A stretch of DNA of 64,000 nucleotides from Paenibacillus oryzisoli (GTDB taxonomy: Bacteria > Bacillota > Bacilli > Paenibacillales > NBRC-103111), in assembly GCF_001653565.1 (NCBI RefSeq), contig NZ_LYPB01000065.1:1-64000 (forward strand). The letters are read 5' to 3'. The position numbers were made by a program, and so were the translations under genes. Below the pieces are notes generated by a model. The model saw nothing but the letters and a program-made list of their open reading frames with translations, was not told the DNA's origin and ran no database searches. This document shows positions 45,409 to 54,464 of the stretch, one piece after another. Position 1 is the stretch's first letter. Each line of letters opens with the position of its first letter.

Positions 45409-46761
45409 ATGAATAAAAAACTGAATATTTGGCAGCTAACACCTCCTCAGATACTAGTTTTGGGTTTCGCTGTGATCATTTTCATAGGAGCGGGACTATT
45501 AACGTTGCCACTCTCATCGGCGACAGGACATTCAATACCTTTTATTGATGCCTTTTTTACGGCAGTCTCTGCGACTTGTGTTACAGGGCTTGTTGTTGTG
45601 GATACCGGAAGTGCTTATACGATGTTTGGGCAGATCGTTATTGTATCTTTGATTCAAGTTGGCGGGCTAGGATTTATGACAATGGCGACATTAGTTGCTT
45701 TTGCTTTTCGTAAAAAAATCACTTTAAAAGAAAGGCTAGTCTTACAAGAAGCTTTCAACCAAGGCAGTATGGAAGGCATTGTCCGTTTGATCCGTAAAGT
45801 TATTATCTATTCTTTGTCCATTGAAGCTGTTGCTGCTGTTATCTTTACAATTCGGTTTTCTTTCGATTTTGGCTTTACTAGAGGTCTCTATTGCGGCATC
45901 TGGCATGCTGTCTCCATGTTCAACAATGCGGGCTTTGATTTGTTCGGTACCGTGGATGCACCTTTTGTTTCGCTAACCGGATATGTCGGTGATTTTGTTG
46001 TTAATTTTGTTGCAATGATGCTGATTATTCTTGGAGGAATTGGATTTATTGTCATCTCCGATCTAATGGAATTTCGTAATAAGAGAAAGCTTTCTTTGCA
46101 TTCAAAGGTCGTTCTGAGCATGAGTGGTTTACTCTTGTTAGTAGGTGCAGTTGGTATTTTTATATTCGAATTTACAAATATCAGAACCTTAGGTTCATTA
46201 GATATTGGCGCAAAAGTATTAGGATCCTTTTTTCAATCTGTAACAGCTCGAACGGCAGGAGCCAATACCGTGGACATTGGTGCGCTTCGTCAAGCTTCCC
46301 AATTTCTGATAATCATTCTTATGTTTATCGGAGCTTCTCCAGGTTCAACTGGTGGTGGGATCAAGACAACAACATTTACCATTCTGATTAGCGCAATCAT
46401 CACCATGGTTCGTGGAAAAGAAGATATCGTCATTTATCGCTATCGCTTAGCGAAGGATCGTATTCTCAAAGCAATTACGTTATCCATGATGGCTTTATTC
46501 TTAGTCATTATCGTTACAATGATTTTATCCACAACGCAAGATTCATCTTTTATCAAAATTTTGTTTGAAGTCACATCCGCATTTGGAACAGTAGGCCTTT
46601 CGATGGGATTGACACCAGAATTAACAACGTTTGGGAAAGTGCTTATTTGTATCACGATGTTTGCTGGACGACTTGGTACAATTACACTAGCCTATGCCCT
46701 GCAGCCTAAGCAAGAAAAAGAATTATTTAGATACCCTGAGGGGAAAATTACGATTGGATAG
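45409..46761 (+). CDS. ktrB: Ktr/Trk-type K+ transporter membrane subunit (KtrB-like)
   Basis: 450 aa with the four MPM repeats of the Trk/Ktr/HKT family. Selectivity-filter signatures include TCVTGLVVVDTG, NNAGFDLF, TARTAGANTVD and GTVGLSMG. Imports K+ with gating by the regulatory partner encoded next (12-bp gap). SD CCAGGAGG. No c-di-AMP (ydaO) riboswitch is evident in the 170-bp upstream region. Confidence 0.93.
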   Translation: MNKKLNIWQLTPPQILVLGFAVIIFIGAGLLTLPLSSATGHSIPFIDAFFTAVSATCVTGLVVVDTGSAYTMFGQIVIVSLIQVGGLGFMTMATLVAFAFRKKITLKERLVLQEAFNQGSMEGIVRLIRKVIIYSLSIEAVAAVIFTIRFSFDFGFTRGLYCGIWHAVSMFNNAGFDLFGTVDAPFVSLTGYVGDFVVNFVAMMLIILGGIGFIVISDLMEFRNKRKLSLHSKVVLSMSGLLLLVGAVGIFIFEFTNIRTLGSLDIGAKVLGSFFQSVTARTAGANTVDIGALRQASQFLIIILMFIGASPGSTGGGIKTTTFTILISAIITMVRGKEDIVIYRYRLAKDRILKAITLSMMALFLVIIVTMILSTTQDSSFIKILFEVTSAFGTVGLSMGLTPELTTFGKVLICITMFAGRLGTITLAYALQPKQEKELFRYPEGKITIG

Positions 46762-46773
46762 GTGTAGAACAAG

Positions 46774-47436
46774 ATGAAGAAGAAGCAATACGTTGTGGTA
46801 GGTTTGGGAAGATTCGGGTCAAGCCTTTCAAGGGAACTTATGAAACTTGGTCATGAAGTTTTGGGGATTGATTTGGACGAAGAAGTCGTGAATGACATGA
46901 GTGATGAACTAACACATTCAGTTGTCGCGGACGCAACGGATGAAGATGTACTGAAATCGTTAGGTATTCGTAATTTTGATTGTGCCGTCATCGCCATTGG
47001 TAATGATATTCAATCCAGTATTTTGACAGCCATCGTGATGAAAGATTTGGGCGTAACCCAAGTTGTTGCTAAAGCATTATCCGAGCTTCATGGAAAAGTA
47101 TTGACGAAATTAGGCGTAGATCGCGTTGTTTATCCGGAGCGGGACATGGGCATTCGGGTAGCGCATCAATTGGTCACCCCTAATTTGTTAGATTATATTG
47201 AAATTTCCAAAGACTACACGATCGTTGAACTTTCAGTGCCGAAGCGGTTGTGTGGGTTTACTATTCAACAGTTGGATCCGCGAGCGAAGTTTGGCTGCAG
47301 TGTCGTGGCCATCAATAAGCAGTCAGGAGTTATCATTGCGCCGCAAGCAGGTGATGTTGTGAATGAAAATGACATTATGGTTATCATTGGAACGAACAAC
47401 CAAATTAACGATTTTGAAAGTCAAGTTATCGGCTGA
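46774..47436 (+). CDS. ktrA: Ktr K+ uptake regulatory subunit (RCK, KtrA-like)
   Basis: 220 aa. RCK_N Rossmann fold GLGRFGSSLSRELM with the acidic end of strand 2 (GIDLDEE), binding ATP/ADP, then RCK_C from about residue 135 (SVPKRLCGFTIQQLD), the c-di-AMP-binding module in relatives. Forms an octameric ring on KtrB and gates it. Confidence 0.93.
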   Translation: MKKKQYVVVGLGRFGSSLSRELMKLGHEVLGIDLDEEVVNDMSDELTHSVVADATDEDVLKSLGIRNFDCAVIAIGNDIQSSILTAIVMKDLGVTQVVAKALSELHGKVLTKLGVDRVVYPERDMGIRVAHQLVTPNLLDYIEISKDYTIVELSVPKRLCGFTIQQLDPRAKFGCSVVAINKQSGVIIAPQAGDVVNENDIMVIIGTNNQINDFESQVIG

Positions 47437-47492
47437 TCCGCACACATACCATGTCCTGCAGCAAGGGAATTTCTTATGAAGGTGGACAACGC

Positions 47493-48254
47493 ATGTATAA
47501 GGTACTCATGATCGAAGATGATGCGATGATTGGTGACATGGTCACGATGTATTTGAAGGAAGAGGGTTTCCAGGTCATCCGAGAGGAGAATGGGACTAGC
47601 GGGATTGCAGCAATACCGCAATTTCAACCTGATCTGATTCTGCTCGATTGGGTGCTGCCCGACATGGACGGGCTAGCGATTTGTCGTCAAGTTCGTGAGA
47701 CCTCCAGTGTACCGATCATGATTGTTTCGATGAAAAACAAAATCGTTGAGCGGGTTAACGCCCTAGGGGCGGGCGCAGATGATTTCATGTGCAAGCCATT
47801 CAGCATGCATGAATTGATTGCAAGAGCCCATGCACTTATTCGTCGCGCGCAGAGATTTCCATCTATGAATCAGTTGCCTATAACGCAGCCGAGTCAACAG
47901 GACGAGGAAAAGGAAGAAGTAAAACCCGCTAAATCAACTGCTTTTGCGGCTGTGATGGATAAGCAGGACAAGATAACACTTAATACGAACACTCGTTCCA
48001 TGAGTGTGCATGGTGAGACCGTTGAGACAACCTATTCCGAATTCGAGATTATGAAATGCTTTGTTAACAACCCAGGCCGTGTGTACAGTCGGGAAGACTT
48101 GTTGCAAACTGTGCGCGGATTTGACTCATTCGTCACCGATAGGGCAATTGATGTACATATCGCTAACCTTCGTAAGAAGATCGAAGACAACCCCAAAGAA
48201 CCGAAATGGATTCGGACCGTTTGGGGTGTTGGCTATAAATTTGTGCCCATGTAA
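47493..48254 (+). CDS. OmpR/PhoB-type response regulator, orphan
   Basis: 253 aa. Receiver with Asp9/Asp10, phospho-site Asp52 (LLDWVLPDMDG), Lys in MCKPFS; a longer than usual, polar linker (about 125-155, QQDEEKEEVKPAKS); C-terminal winged helix with FEIMKCFVNNPGRVYSREDL and VWGVGYKFVPM. Start ATG 47493 after AAGGTGG. No kinase gene adjoins, and it follows ktrAB closely, so it may be co-transcribed with K+ uptake genes. Confidence 0.9.
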   Translation: MYKVLMIEDDAMIGDMVTMYLKEEGFQVIREENGTSGIAAIPQFQPDLILLDWVLPDMDGLAICRQVRETSSVPIMIVSMKNKIVERVNALGAGADDFMCKPFSMHELIARAHALIRRAQRFPSMNQLPITQPSQQDEEKEEVKPAKSTAFAAVMDKQDKITLNTNTRSMSVHGETVETTYSEFEIMKCFVNNPGRVYSREDLLQTVRGFDSFVTDRAIDVHIANLRKKIEDNPKEPKWIRTVWGVGYKFVPM

Positions 48255-48267
48255 GTGTGTGGGCGGG

Positions 48268-49164
48268 TTAGCGGTTCTTGGCAAAATAGGCAATGGCCTG
48301 AGAGACGAATTTCATAGACTCCGCATTATCTGCCGAATGATCGGAGTAGATGAGCGAGGTTGTTCGTTTGGTTTGTTCCAATTCTTGGAGTTCTCTTAGA
48401 ATTAGTTCATTATTCTGAATTAAATCTTGGCGTAAATAGGATTTAGGCAATAAAGTTGCCGTCTTACATGTTGAGACGAGTCGTATGATCGCTTCGAAGG
48501 AATCGATCTCCATCTGAACATTGGGGAATATCGTGAACCTGTTGAACAGCTCGTCCATCAGAATACGATACCAAGTACCTTTGGAGAAGAGGATCATGGG
48601 CAACTCATTCAAATCCTGCATCGTAATCTCTGTTCGATCGATCAAGGGATGTCCAGCCGGGAGCACCAGGCTGAGATGGTCGTCGAACAAAGGCTCACAG
48701 TGGAGACTTGTTGCATTGATTTGTGAGGCAACGATGCCGATATCCACTTTGTTGTCTTTGACCAAGGATACAATCTCATGCGTCTTGCCGGTAAGAAGCT
48801 TGATATCTGTAAGTGGATAGTCTTGCAAATAATCAGTGATGAGATCAGGGAGTGTAGATTGGAGTGTTGTCAGAGAAGCACCTATAGTAAGTGAAGACAA
48901 GCTGCCCGCGGCTTTGTAACTATGAAGTGCTTGCTTGAACTTCCGCTCTAGATGGCGCTTCTCTAACGCATGGTCATAACAAATCTGCCCCGCTTTCGTT
49001 AACTCCAGTCTTTTCCCCTTCCGGATAAAAAGCTCCACGCCAAGCTCATCTTCCAGCTTCATAATTTTGCGCGATAGGGCAGGCTGTGAAATGTTTAACA
49101 ATTGTGACGCTTTATTCAGGCTTACTTGTTCGACTACGATGGCGAAGACATCTAATAACTCCAT
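48268..49164 (-). CDS. LysR-family transcriptional regulator
   Basis: 298 aa. N-terminal HTH FAIVVEQVSLNKASQLLNIS and QPALSRKIMKLEDELG; effector domain from about 90 (SLTIGASLTTLQSTLP). Divergent from sdhCAB with 279 bp between them, so it may regulate the sdh operon or itself; typical LysR geometry but no binding site proven. Stop only 13 bp from the converging response regulator gene. Confidence 0.88.
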   Translation of the reverse strand: MELLDVFAIVVEQVSLNKASQLLNISQPALSRKIMKLEDELGVELFIRKGKRLELTKAGQICYDHALEKRHLERKFKQALHSYKAAGSLSSLTIGASLTTLQSTLPDLITDYLQDYPLTDIKLLTGKTHEIVSLVKDNKVDIGIVASQINATSLHCEPLFDDHLSLVLPAGHPLIDRTEITMQDLNELPMILFSKGTWYRILMDELFNRFTIFPNVQMEIDSFEAIIRLVSTCKTATLLPKSYLRQDLIQNNELILRELQELEQTKRTTSLIYSDHSADNAESMKFVSQAIAYFAKNR

Positions 49165-49443
49165 AAGTATACCTGCCTTCTATATGTGAAATAGTTATAA
49201 GTAGATATAAAAAATCGGCACTTCCATTATAAGCATGAAAGAGGTACGATGTACATGTCACAAATTAGCTATATTTCGTGGACCTTTGTGTATAATCATT
49301 GACTGAATTGGCACAATAGGCGTGGATGATTATGGGTTGACGCTCGTTTGCGGCGAGAGTACAATGGTATGTGGCTTGTTTTGTCAAAACTTGTCTGATT
49401 GTAGCAGGGATTGAATTTTGTTGAGGGGGGAATTGGTTACATT

Positions 49444-50097
49444 ATGAGTAATTCGTATTACTTTCGAAAGATCCACTCGTTACTAGGTGTCATTCCGGTG
49501 GGCTTCTTCCTTATTGAGCATTTGCTCACTAACTATGAAGCTACCAAAGGACCTGAAGCCTTCCTGGATCAAATTAATTGGTTGAACGATTTGCCGCTAA
49601 GACTGTTATTGGAAATCGTGGGAATCTGGCTTCCGCTTCTTTACCATGCCGTTTATGGACTTTATGTAGCGTACCAGTCACGTAATAACGTATCCAGTTA
49701 CGGATATTTCCGTAACACGATGTTTATGTTGCAACGTGTGACAGGGGTACTTACATTTCTGTTCATCGCCTGGCATTTATTCGAGACTCGCGTTCAAGTT
49801 GCCCTAGGCAATGTAGCGCATGAAGCTCTTGGCAATACGATGCATGATATTGCGACGAATCCTGTTATTTTTATTCTGTATCTGGTAGGTATTGTTTCGG
49901 CAACGTTCCATTTCTGCAATGGCTTGTGGTCATTCTTAGTAAGCTGGGGTATTACAATTGGGCCGCGTGCGCAACGCTTTTCGACTATTATTACAATGGG
50001 CTTGTTCGTTCTAATGACAGTGATGTTTATTATGTCATTAACTGCGTTTACAGGTACCGAATTTTCAGTTCCAGTAGAAGCGCATACGGGGAAATAA
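49444..50097 (+). CDS. sdhC: Succinate dehydrogenase cytochrome b558 subunit
   Basis: 217 aa, five membrane helices. YFRKIHSLLGVIPVGFFLIEHLL has the first heme-ligand His, with others in FIAWHLFET and TFHFCNGLW; a di-heme type B subunit of Bacillus kind. Start ATG 49444 fits the family N-terminus (MSNSYYFRK); the SD is an AGGGGGG about 15 nt up. Anchors SdhAB and passes electrons to menaquinone. Confidence 0.93.
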   Translation: MSNSYYFRKIHSLLGVIPVGFFLIEHLLTNYEATKGPEAFLDQINWLNDLPLRLLLEIVGIWLPLLYHAVYGLYVAYQSRNNVSSYGYFRNTMFMLQRVTGVLTFLFIAWHLFETRVQVALGNVAHEALGNTMHDIATNPVIFILYLVGIVSATFHFCNGLWSFLVSWGITIGPRAQRFSTIITMGLFVLMTVMFIMSLTAFTGTEFSVPVEAHTGK

Positions 50098-50113
50098 GGG
50101 AGGGTGAACAGAA

Positions 50114-51877
50114 GTGGCTAATTCAAAAATCATCGTCGTCGGCGGAGGCCTTGCGGGACTCATGGCGACAATTAAAGCAGCAGAGGCTGGGGTACATGTA
50201 CAATTGTTCTCCTTAGTTCCTGTGAAACGTTCCCACTCCGTATGTGCGCAAGGCGGCATTAACGGTGCGGTGAATACGAAGGGTGAAGGTGACTCCACGT
50301 GGGAGCACTTTGACGATACAGTATACGGGGGAGATTTCTTAGCGAATCAACCTCCTGTTAAAGCATTATGCGACGCAGCGCCAGGCATTATTCACTTGAT
50401 GGACCGTATGGGCGTTATGTTTAACCGTACACCAGAAGGTTTGCTTGATTTCCGTCGTTTCGGTGGTACCAAATATCACCGTACAGCATTTGCTGGGGCA
50501 ACGACAGGCCAACAACTCCTGTATGCGTTGGATGAGCAAGTTCGTCGCTGGGAAACAGCGGGTCTTGTAACGAAATTCGAACACTGGGAATTCCTGGGTT
50601 CTGTTATTGACGACGAAGGCGTATGCCGTGGTATCGCAGCACAAGATTTGCGCAGCATGGAAATTCAAACATTCCCATCTGATGCGGTTATCTTGGCAAC
50701 AGGCGGTCCTGGTATCATTTTCGGGAAAACAACGAATTCCGTTATTAACACGGGGACAGCAGCAAGTGCGGTTTACCAACAAGGTGTTAAATATGCGAAT
50801 GGTGAAATGATTCAAATTCATCCAACGGCGATTCCGGGAGACGACAAGCTGCGCTTGATGTCCGAATCAGCACGTGGTGAGGGCGGACGTATTTGGACGT
50901 ACAAAGACGGTAAGCCTTGGTATTTCCTTGAAGAAAAATATCCAGCCTACGGTAACCTTGTGCCTCGTGATATTGCAACGCGTGAGATTTTCTCCGTGTG
51001 TATTGATCAGAAGCTCGGGATTAACGGCGAGAACATGGTTTACTTGGATCTTTCTCATAAAGACCCGAAAGAGCTTGATATTAAGCTTGGCGGTATTATG
51101 GAAATTTACGAGAAGTTCATGGGCGACGATCCGCGTAAAATTCCAATGAAGATTTTCCCTGCGGTTCATTATTCCATGGGCGGCATGTGGGTTGACTATA
51201 ACATGATGACGAACATTCCTGGCCTATTCGCAGCAGGTGAGTGTGAGTATCAGCATCACGGTGCAAACCGTTTGGGTGCGAACTCCCTCGTATCCGCCAT
51301 CTATGACGGCATGGTTTCTGGTCCTAAAGCGGTTGAGTATATCCGCGGCTTATCCAAGCATGCAGATGATACGTCCTCGATCATTTATGATCGTGAGAAG
51401 AAGCGCCATCAAGATCGTTATGAGAGCTTGCTCAAAATGAACAACGGTACAGAGAATGCGTACGTACTTCATAAAGAGCTTGGCGACATGATGAATGCGA
51501 ACATGACGGTTGTTCGTTACAACGATCGTTTGAATGAAACAATTGGCAAGATCAAAGATTTGAAAGAGCGTTACAACAACATTAACATCACAGATACAGC
51601 TCGTTGGAACAACCAGGGTGTTGCGTTTACACGTCAACTTTGGAATATGTTTGAACTTGCTGAGGCGATGACGGTTGGTGCCTTGATGCGTGATGAGAGT
51701 CGTGGTGCACATTACAAGCCGGAATTCCCTGAGCGTGATGATGACAACTTCATGAAAACGACAATCGCGGATTGGACGCCTGATGGTCCTAAAATTTCCT
51801 ACGATGAAATTGATGTATCGTTGATTAAACCTCGTAAACGTGACTACTCTACGGAGAAGAAAAAGGAGGGATCCTGA
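50114..51877 (+). CDS. sdhA: Succinate dehydrogenase flavoprotein subunit
   Basis: 587 aa. FAD motif GGGLAGLMATIKA, covalent-FAD His41 in RSHSVCAQGGINGA, active-site region HPTAIPGDDKL and SESARGEGGRIW, and GEC-HHGANRLGANSL. Oxidises succinate to fumarate. GTG start with GGGAGGGTGAAC; gene tightly packed between sdhC (16 bp) and sdhB (2 bp). Confidence 0.97.
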   Translation: MANSKIIVVGGGLAGLMATIKAAEAGVHVQLFSLVPVKRSHSVCAQGGINGAVNTKGEGDSTWEHFDDTVYGGDFLANQPPVKALCDAAPGIIHLMDRMGVMFNRTPEGLLDFRRFGGTKYHRTAFAGATTGQQLLYALDEQVRRWETAGLVTKFEHWEFLGSVIDDEGVCRGIAAQDLRSMEIQTFPSDAVILATGGPGIIFGKTTNSVINTGTAASAVYQQGVKYANGEMIQIHPTAIPGDDKLRLMSESARGEGGRIWTYKDGKPWYFLEEKYPAYGNLVPRDIATREIFSVCIDQKLGINGENMVYLDLSHKDPKELDIKLGGIMEIYEKFMGDDPRKIPMKIFPAVHYSMGGMWVDYNMMTNIPGLFAAGECEYQHHGANRLGANSLVSAIYDGMVSGPKAVEYIRGLSKHADDTSSIIYDREKKRHQDRYESLLKMNNGTENAYVLHKELGDMMNANMTVVRYNDRLNETIGKIKDLKERYNNINITDTARWNNQGVAFTRQLWNMFELAEAMTVGALMRDESRGAHYKPEFPERDDDNFMKTTIADWTPDGPKISYDEIDVSLIKPRKRDYSTEKKKEGS

Positions 51878-51879
51878 TC

Positions 51880-52644
51880 ATGGCAGAGACACTAAGCGCA
51901 ACGAAAACCGTGAAGTTTATCGTGACTCGTCAAGAGAGTCCGGATTCCAAACCGTATACAGAGGAGTTTGAAATTCCTTACCGTGCGAACATGAACGTAA
52001 TCAGCGGTTTGATGGAAGTTCAGCGTAACCCGAAGAATGCGAATGGCGAAAAAACAACACCCGTATGTTGGGAATCCAACTGTCTGGAGGAAGTTTGTGG
52101 CGCTTGTTCGATGGTGATCAACGGGAAGCCGCGCCAAGCTTGTTCCGCGCTTGTAGATAAGCTGGAGCAGCCGATTCGTGTAGCGCCAATGAGCACGTTC
52201 CCTGTTATGCGTGACCTTGTTATCGACCGTGGACGCATGTTCAATGCGTTGAAGAAGGTTAAAGCATGGGTTCCAATCGACGGCACCTACGATCTTGGTC
52301 CTGGACCGCGTATGGCTGAGTCGAAGCGTCAATGGGCGTATGAGCTGTCCAAATGTATGACATGCGGTGTTTGTTTGGAAGCTTGTCCGAACGTCAACGA
52401 CAAGAACTCCTTTATCGGACCATCCGCGTTGTCTCAAGTTCGTCTATTCAATGCTCACCCAACAGGTGAAATGAATAAAGACGAGCGTTTGGATACGCTG
52501 ATGACAGACGGTGGTATCGAAGGCTGCGGCAACTCGCAGAACTGCGTACGCTCCTGTCCGAAGGGTATTCCGCTTACGACATCAATCGCAGCATTGAACA
52601 TGGATACAACGAAGCATTTGTTCAAGAAATGGTTAGGCGTATAA
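51880..52644 (+). CDS. sdhB: Succinate dehydrogenase iron-sulfur subunit
   Basis: 254 aa. 2Fe-2S ligands in CWESNCLEEVCGACS plus a later Cys in PRQAC, then 4Fe-4S CMTCGVCLEACP and 3Fe-4S/4Fe-4S CGNSQNCVRSCPKG. Links the flavin to the cytochrome. SD AAAGGAGGGATCC overlaps the end of sdhA. Confidence 0.97.
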   Translation: MAETLSATKTVKFIVTRQESPDSKPYTEEFEIPYRANMNVISGLMEVQRNPKNANGEKTTPVCWESNCLEEVCGACSMVINGKPRQACSALVDKLEQPIRVAPMSTFPVMRDLVIDRGRMFNALKKVKAWVPIDGTYDLGPGPRMAESKRQWAYELSKCMTCGVCLEACPNVNDKNSFIGPSALSQVRLFNAHPTGEMNKDERLDTLMTDGGIEGCGNSQNCVRSCPKGIPLTTSIAALNMDTTKHLFKKWLGV

Positions 52645-52661
52645 GTTACGCTGACTGATAG

Positions 52662-52699
52662 AAAGGCCTAGCACCTCTGGTGCTGGGCCTTTTTTTTGG
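52662..52699 (+). terminator. Terminator of sdhCAB
   Basis: AAAGGCC-AGCACC stem with GGTGCT-GGCCTTT, then eight Ts. Confidence 0.9.
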
Positions 52700-52789
52700 T
52701 TTTGGGAAAGTAAATAGGGAAATACTACTTGCAGGTGAGAAATATGACAAATTCGATGCGTAACCTAGCAAATCCAGAGGAGGAAGTCT

Positions 52790-52861
52790 TTGGTGAAAAT
52801 ATTTTCTAATAATTAAAATTTGGTGAAATTAATTTACAGAATGAAATTTATATGTTAATGT
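52790..52861 (+). promoter_or_regulatory. nan operon promoter with two spaced operator-like dyads
   Basis: TTGGTGAAA occurs at 52790 and 52820, exactly 30 bp apart. Each starts a dyad: GAAAATATTTTC (52795-52806, perfect) and GTGAAATTAATTTAC (52823-52837, one mismatch). Promoter TTTACA (52833-52838), 17-bp spacer, TAATGT (52856-52861); the second dyad covers its -35. Likely sites for the RpiR-family regulator encoded in the operon. Confidence 0.6.
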
Positions 52862-52901
52862 TGATCTTGCCAAACATTATAAACACGAGGAGGGGAATTC
52901 A

Positions 52902-53813
52902 TTGAGATTAGAAAAATTCCATGGCATCATACCAGCATTTTATGCATGCTATGACGATCAAGGTGATATCTCAGAAGCCCGAACCAACGCATTATGTGAT
53001 TATTTGCATGAGAAAAAAGTGAATGGGGTCTACGTCGGAGGAAGTTCCGGTGAATGTATTTACCAAAACCTTGACGAACGCAAAGCGGTGCTTAGTTATG
53101 TGGCTAACCGTTTGAAAGGCAAAATGACGTTGATTGCCCATGTAGGGGCACCTTCTACAAGAGACAGCATTACACTTGCGAAACATGCAGCAGAGTTGGG
53201 GTATGATGCCCTATCTGCGATCCCGCCTATTTATTTCAAATTGCCAGATAGTTCTGTTTATAAATATTGGAATGAAATTATCGAAGCAACTCCACTGGAA
53301 TTTATTATATATAACATTCCTCAAACGACAGGTTATACATTAACTACGGCGCTATTCGAGAAGCTTCTTGCTAACCCGAAAGTAATCGGTGTGAAAAACT
53401 CCTCCATGCCAACGATGGATATCGAACGATTCAAAAGAGTCGGCGGAGACAATGTTGTTGTATTCAATGGCCCTGACGAACAGTATGTGGCTGGAAGAAT
53501 TATGGGGGCTGATGGTGGAATCGGCGGTACGTACGCGGCGATGCCGGAATTATTCTTACAAGCAAATGAATTCTTCCTTCAAGGCAAGTTTGAAGAAGCG
53601 AAACGCATCCAAAGCTGTATTAATGACATCATTATCGCGCTATGCTCACAGAATGGATCCATGTATGCCGTTATCAAAGAAGTTCTGAATCGCAGAGGCG
53701 TGAACATTGGCGGCGTTAGAGGGCCGCTAGAAGGTATCAGCACTGAAGATTTAGGACGCATAGATAGCATTGTGACGATGATTGATGAAGCGGTTCAAGA
53801 GTTCTGCAAATGA
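52902..53813 (+). CDS. nanA: N-acetylneuraminate lyase
   Basis: 303 aa, DapA/NanA TIM barrel. GGSSGECIY (GxxGE carboxylate site), catalytic Tyr137 in YNIPQTTGY, Schiff-base Lys165 in GVKNSSM. Splits sialic acid into ManNAc and pyruvate; the assignment over DapA rests on the following nanE, kinase and nanQ genes. TTG start with GAGGAGGGG. ATGA overlap with the next gene. Confidence 0.9.
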   Translation: MRLEKFHGIIPAFYACYDDQGDISEARTNALCDYLHEKKVNGVYVGGSSGECIYQNLDERKAVLSYVANRLKGKMTLIAHVGAPSTRDSITLAKHAAELGYDALSAIPPIYFKLPDSSVYKYWNEIIEATPLEFIIYNIPQTTGYTLTTALFEKLLANPKVIGVKNSSMPTMDIERFKRVGGDNVVVFNGPDEQYVAGRIMGADGGIGGTYAAMPELFLQANEFFLQGKFEEAKRIQSCINDIIIALCSQNGSMYAVIKEVLNRRGVNIGGVRGPLEGISTEDLGRIDSIVTMIDEAVQEFCK

Positions 53814-54460
53814 TGAAAAAAACCATCGTATGTTTTGGAGACTCCAACACATGGGGCTACAATGCAGAAACGGGTGCAAGATTCGATGAGGAGTTGAGAT
53901 GGACGAGCCATCTCGCTTCACATCTAGGGAGTTCGTACACGGTTATAGCAGAGGGGCTCAGCGGTAGGACAAGTGTTTGTGAAGATCCGTTGTTCGAAGG
54001 GTTGTCGGGTTTACCGTATCTCTATCCATGTCTGATGTCGCATTCTCCTTTGGATTGGGTAGTGATCATGCTAGGGACTAACGACACGAAAGAACGCTTC
54101 GGTCTTACTTCTTATAATATTGCGCAAGGGATTGTCAGACTGGCGAAAAAAGCTAAAGGGATTGAGTCAGGAATTGGCGGTCAGACACCAGAAGTTCTAG
54201 TGATTGCTCCACCTCCCATAGGGGAGAAGTACATCGATACGCCAATAGGCGAAGCGATGGGAAGCCATTGCAGCGAGAAATCGTTGGAGCTGGCGGGACA
54301 CTTGGAGAGATTGCTTAGAGGGACGGGCATTCATTATGCAGATTCCAAGAATGAAGTTGCCATGAATGAGATTGACTATATGCATCTAGATGCGGATGGT
54401 CACCGAGAGATGGCGAAATTCATATGGAGTCAGGTCACAACTAGAATAGATAAGGGGTAG
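53810..54460 (+). CDS. SGNH/GDSL hydrolase, probable sialate O-acetylesterase
   Basis: 216 aa, cytoplasmic. Block I FGDSNTWG with Ser12, block III GTND, block V DADGH with catalytic Asp/His. Translationally coupled to nanA. Removing O-acetyl groups from sialic acid before lyase action is the logical role; inferred from context. Confidence 0.85.
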   Translation: MMKKTIVCFGDSNTWGYNAETGARFDEELRWTSHLASHLGSSYTVIAEGLSGRTSVCEDPLFEGLSGLPYLYPCLMSHSPLDWVVIMLGTNDTKERFGLTSYNIAQGIVRLAKKAKGIESGIGGQTPEVLVIAPPPIGEKYIDTPIGEAMGSHCSEKSLELAGHLERLLRGTGIHYADSKNEVAMNEIDYMHLDADGHREMAKFIWSQVTTRIDKG

Positions 54461-54464
54461 ATTA

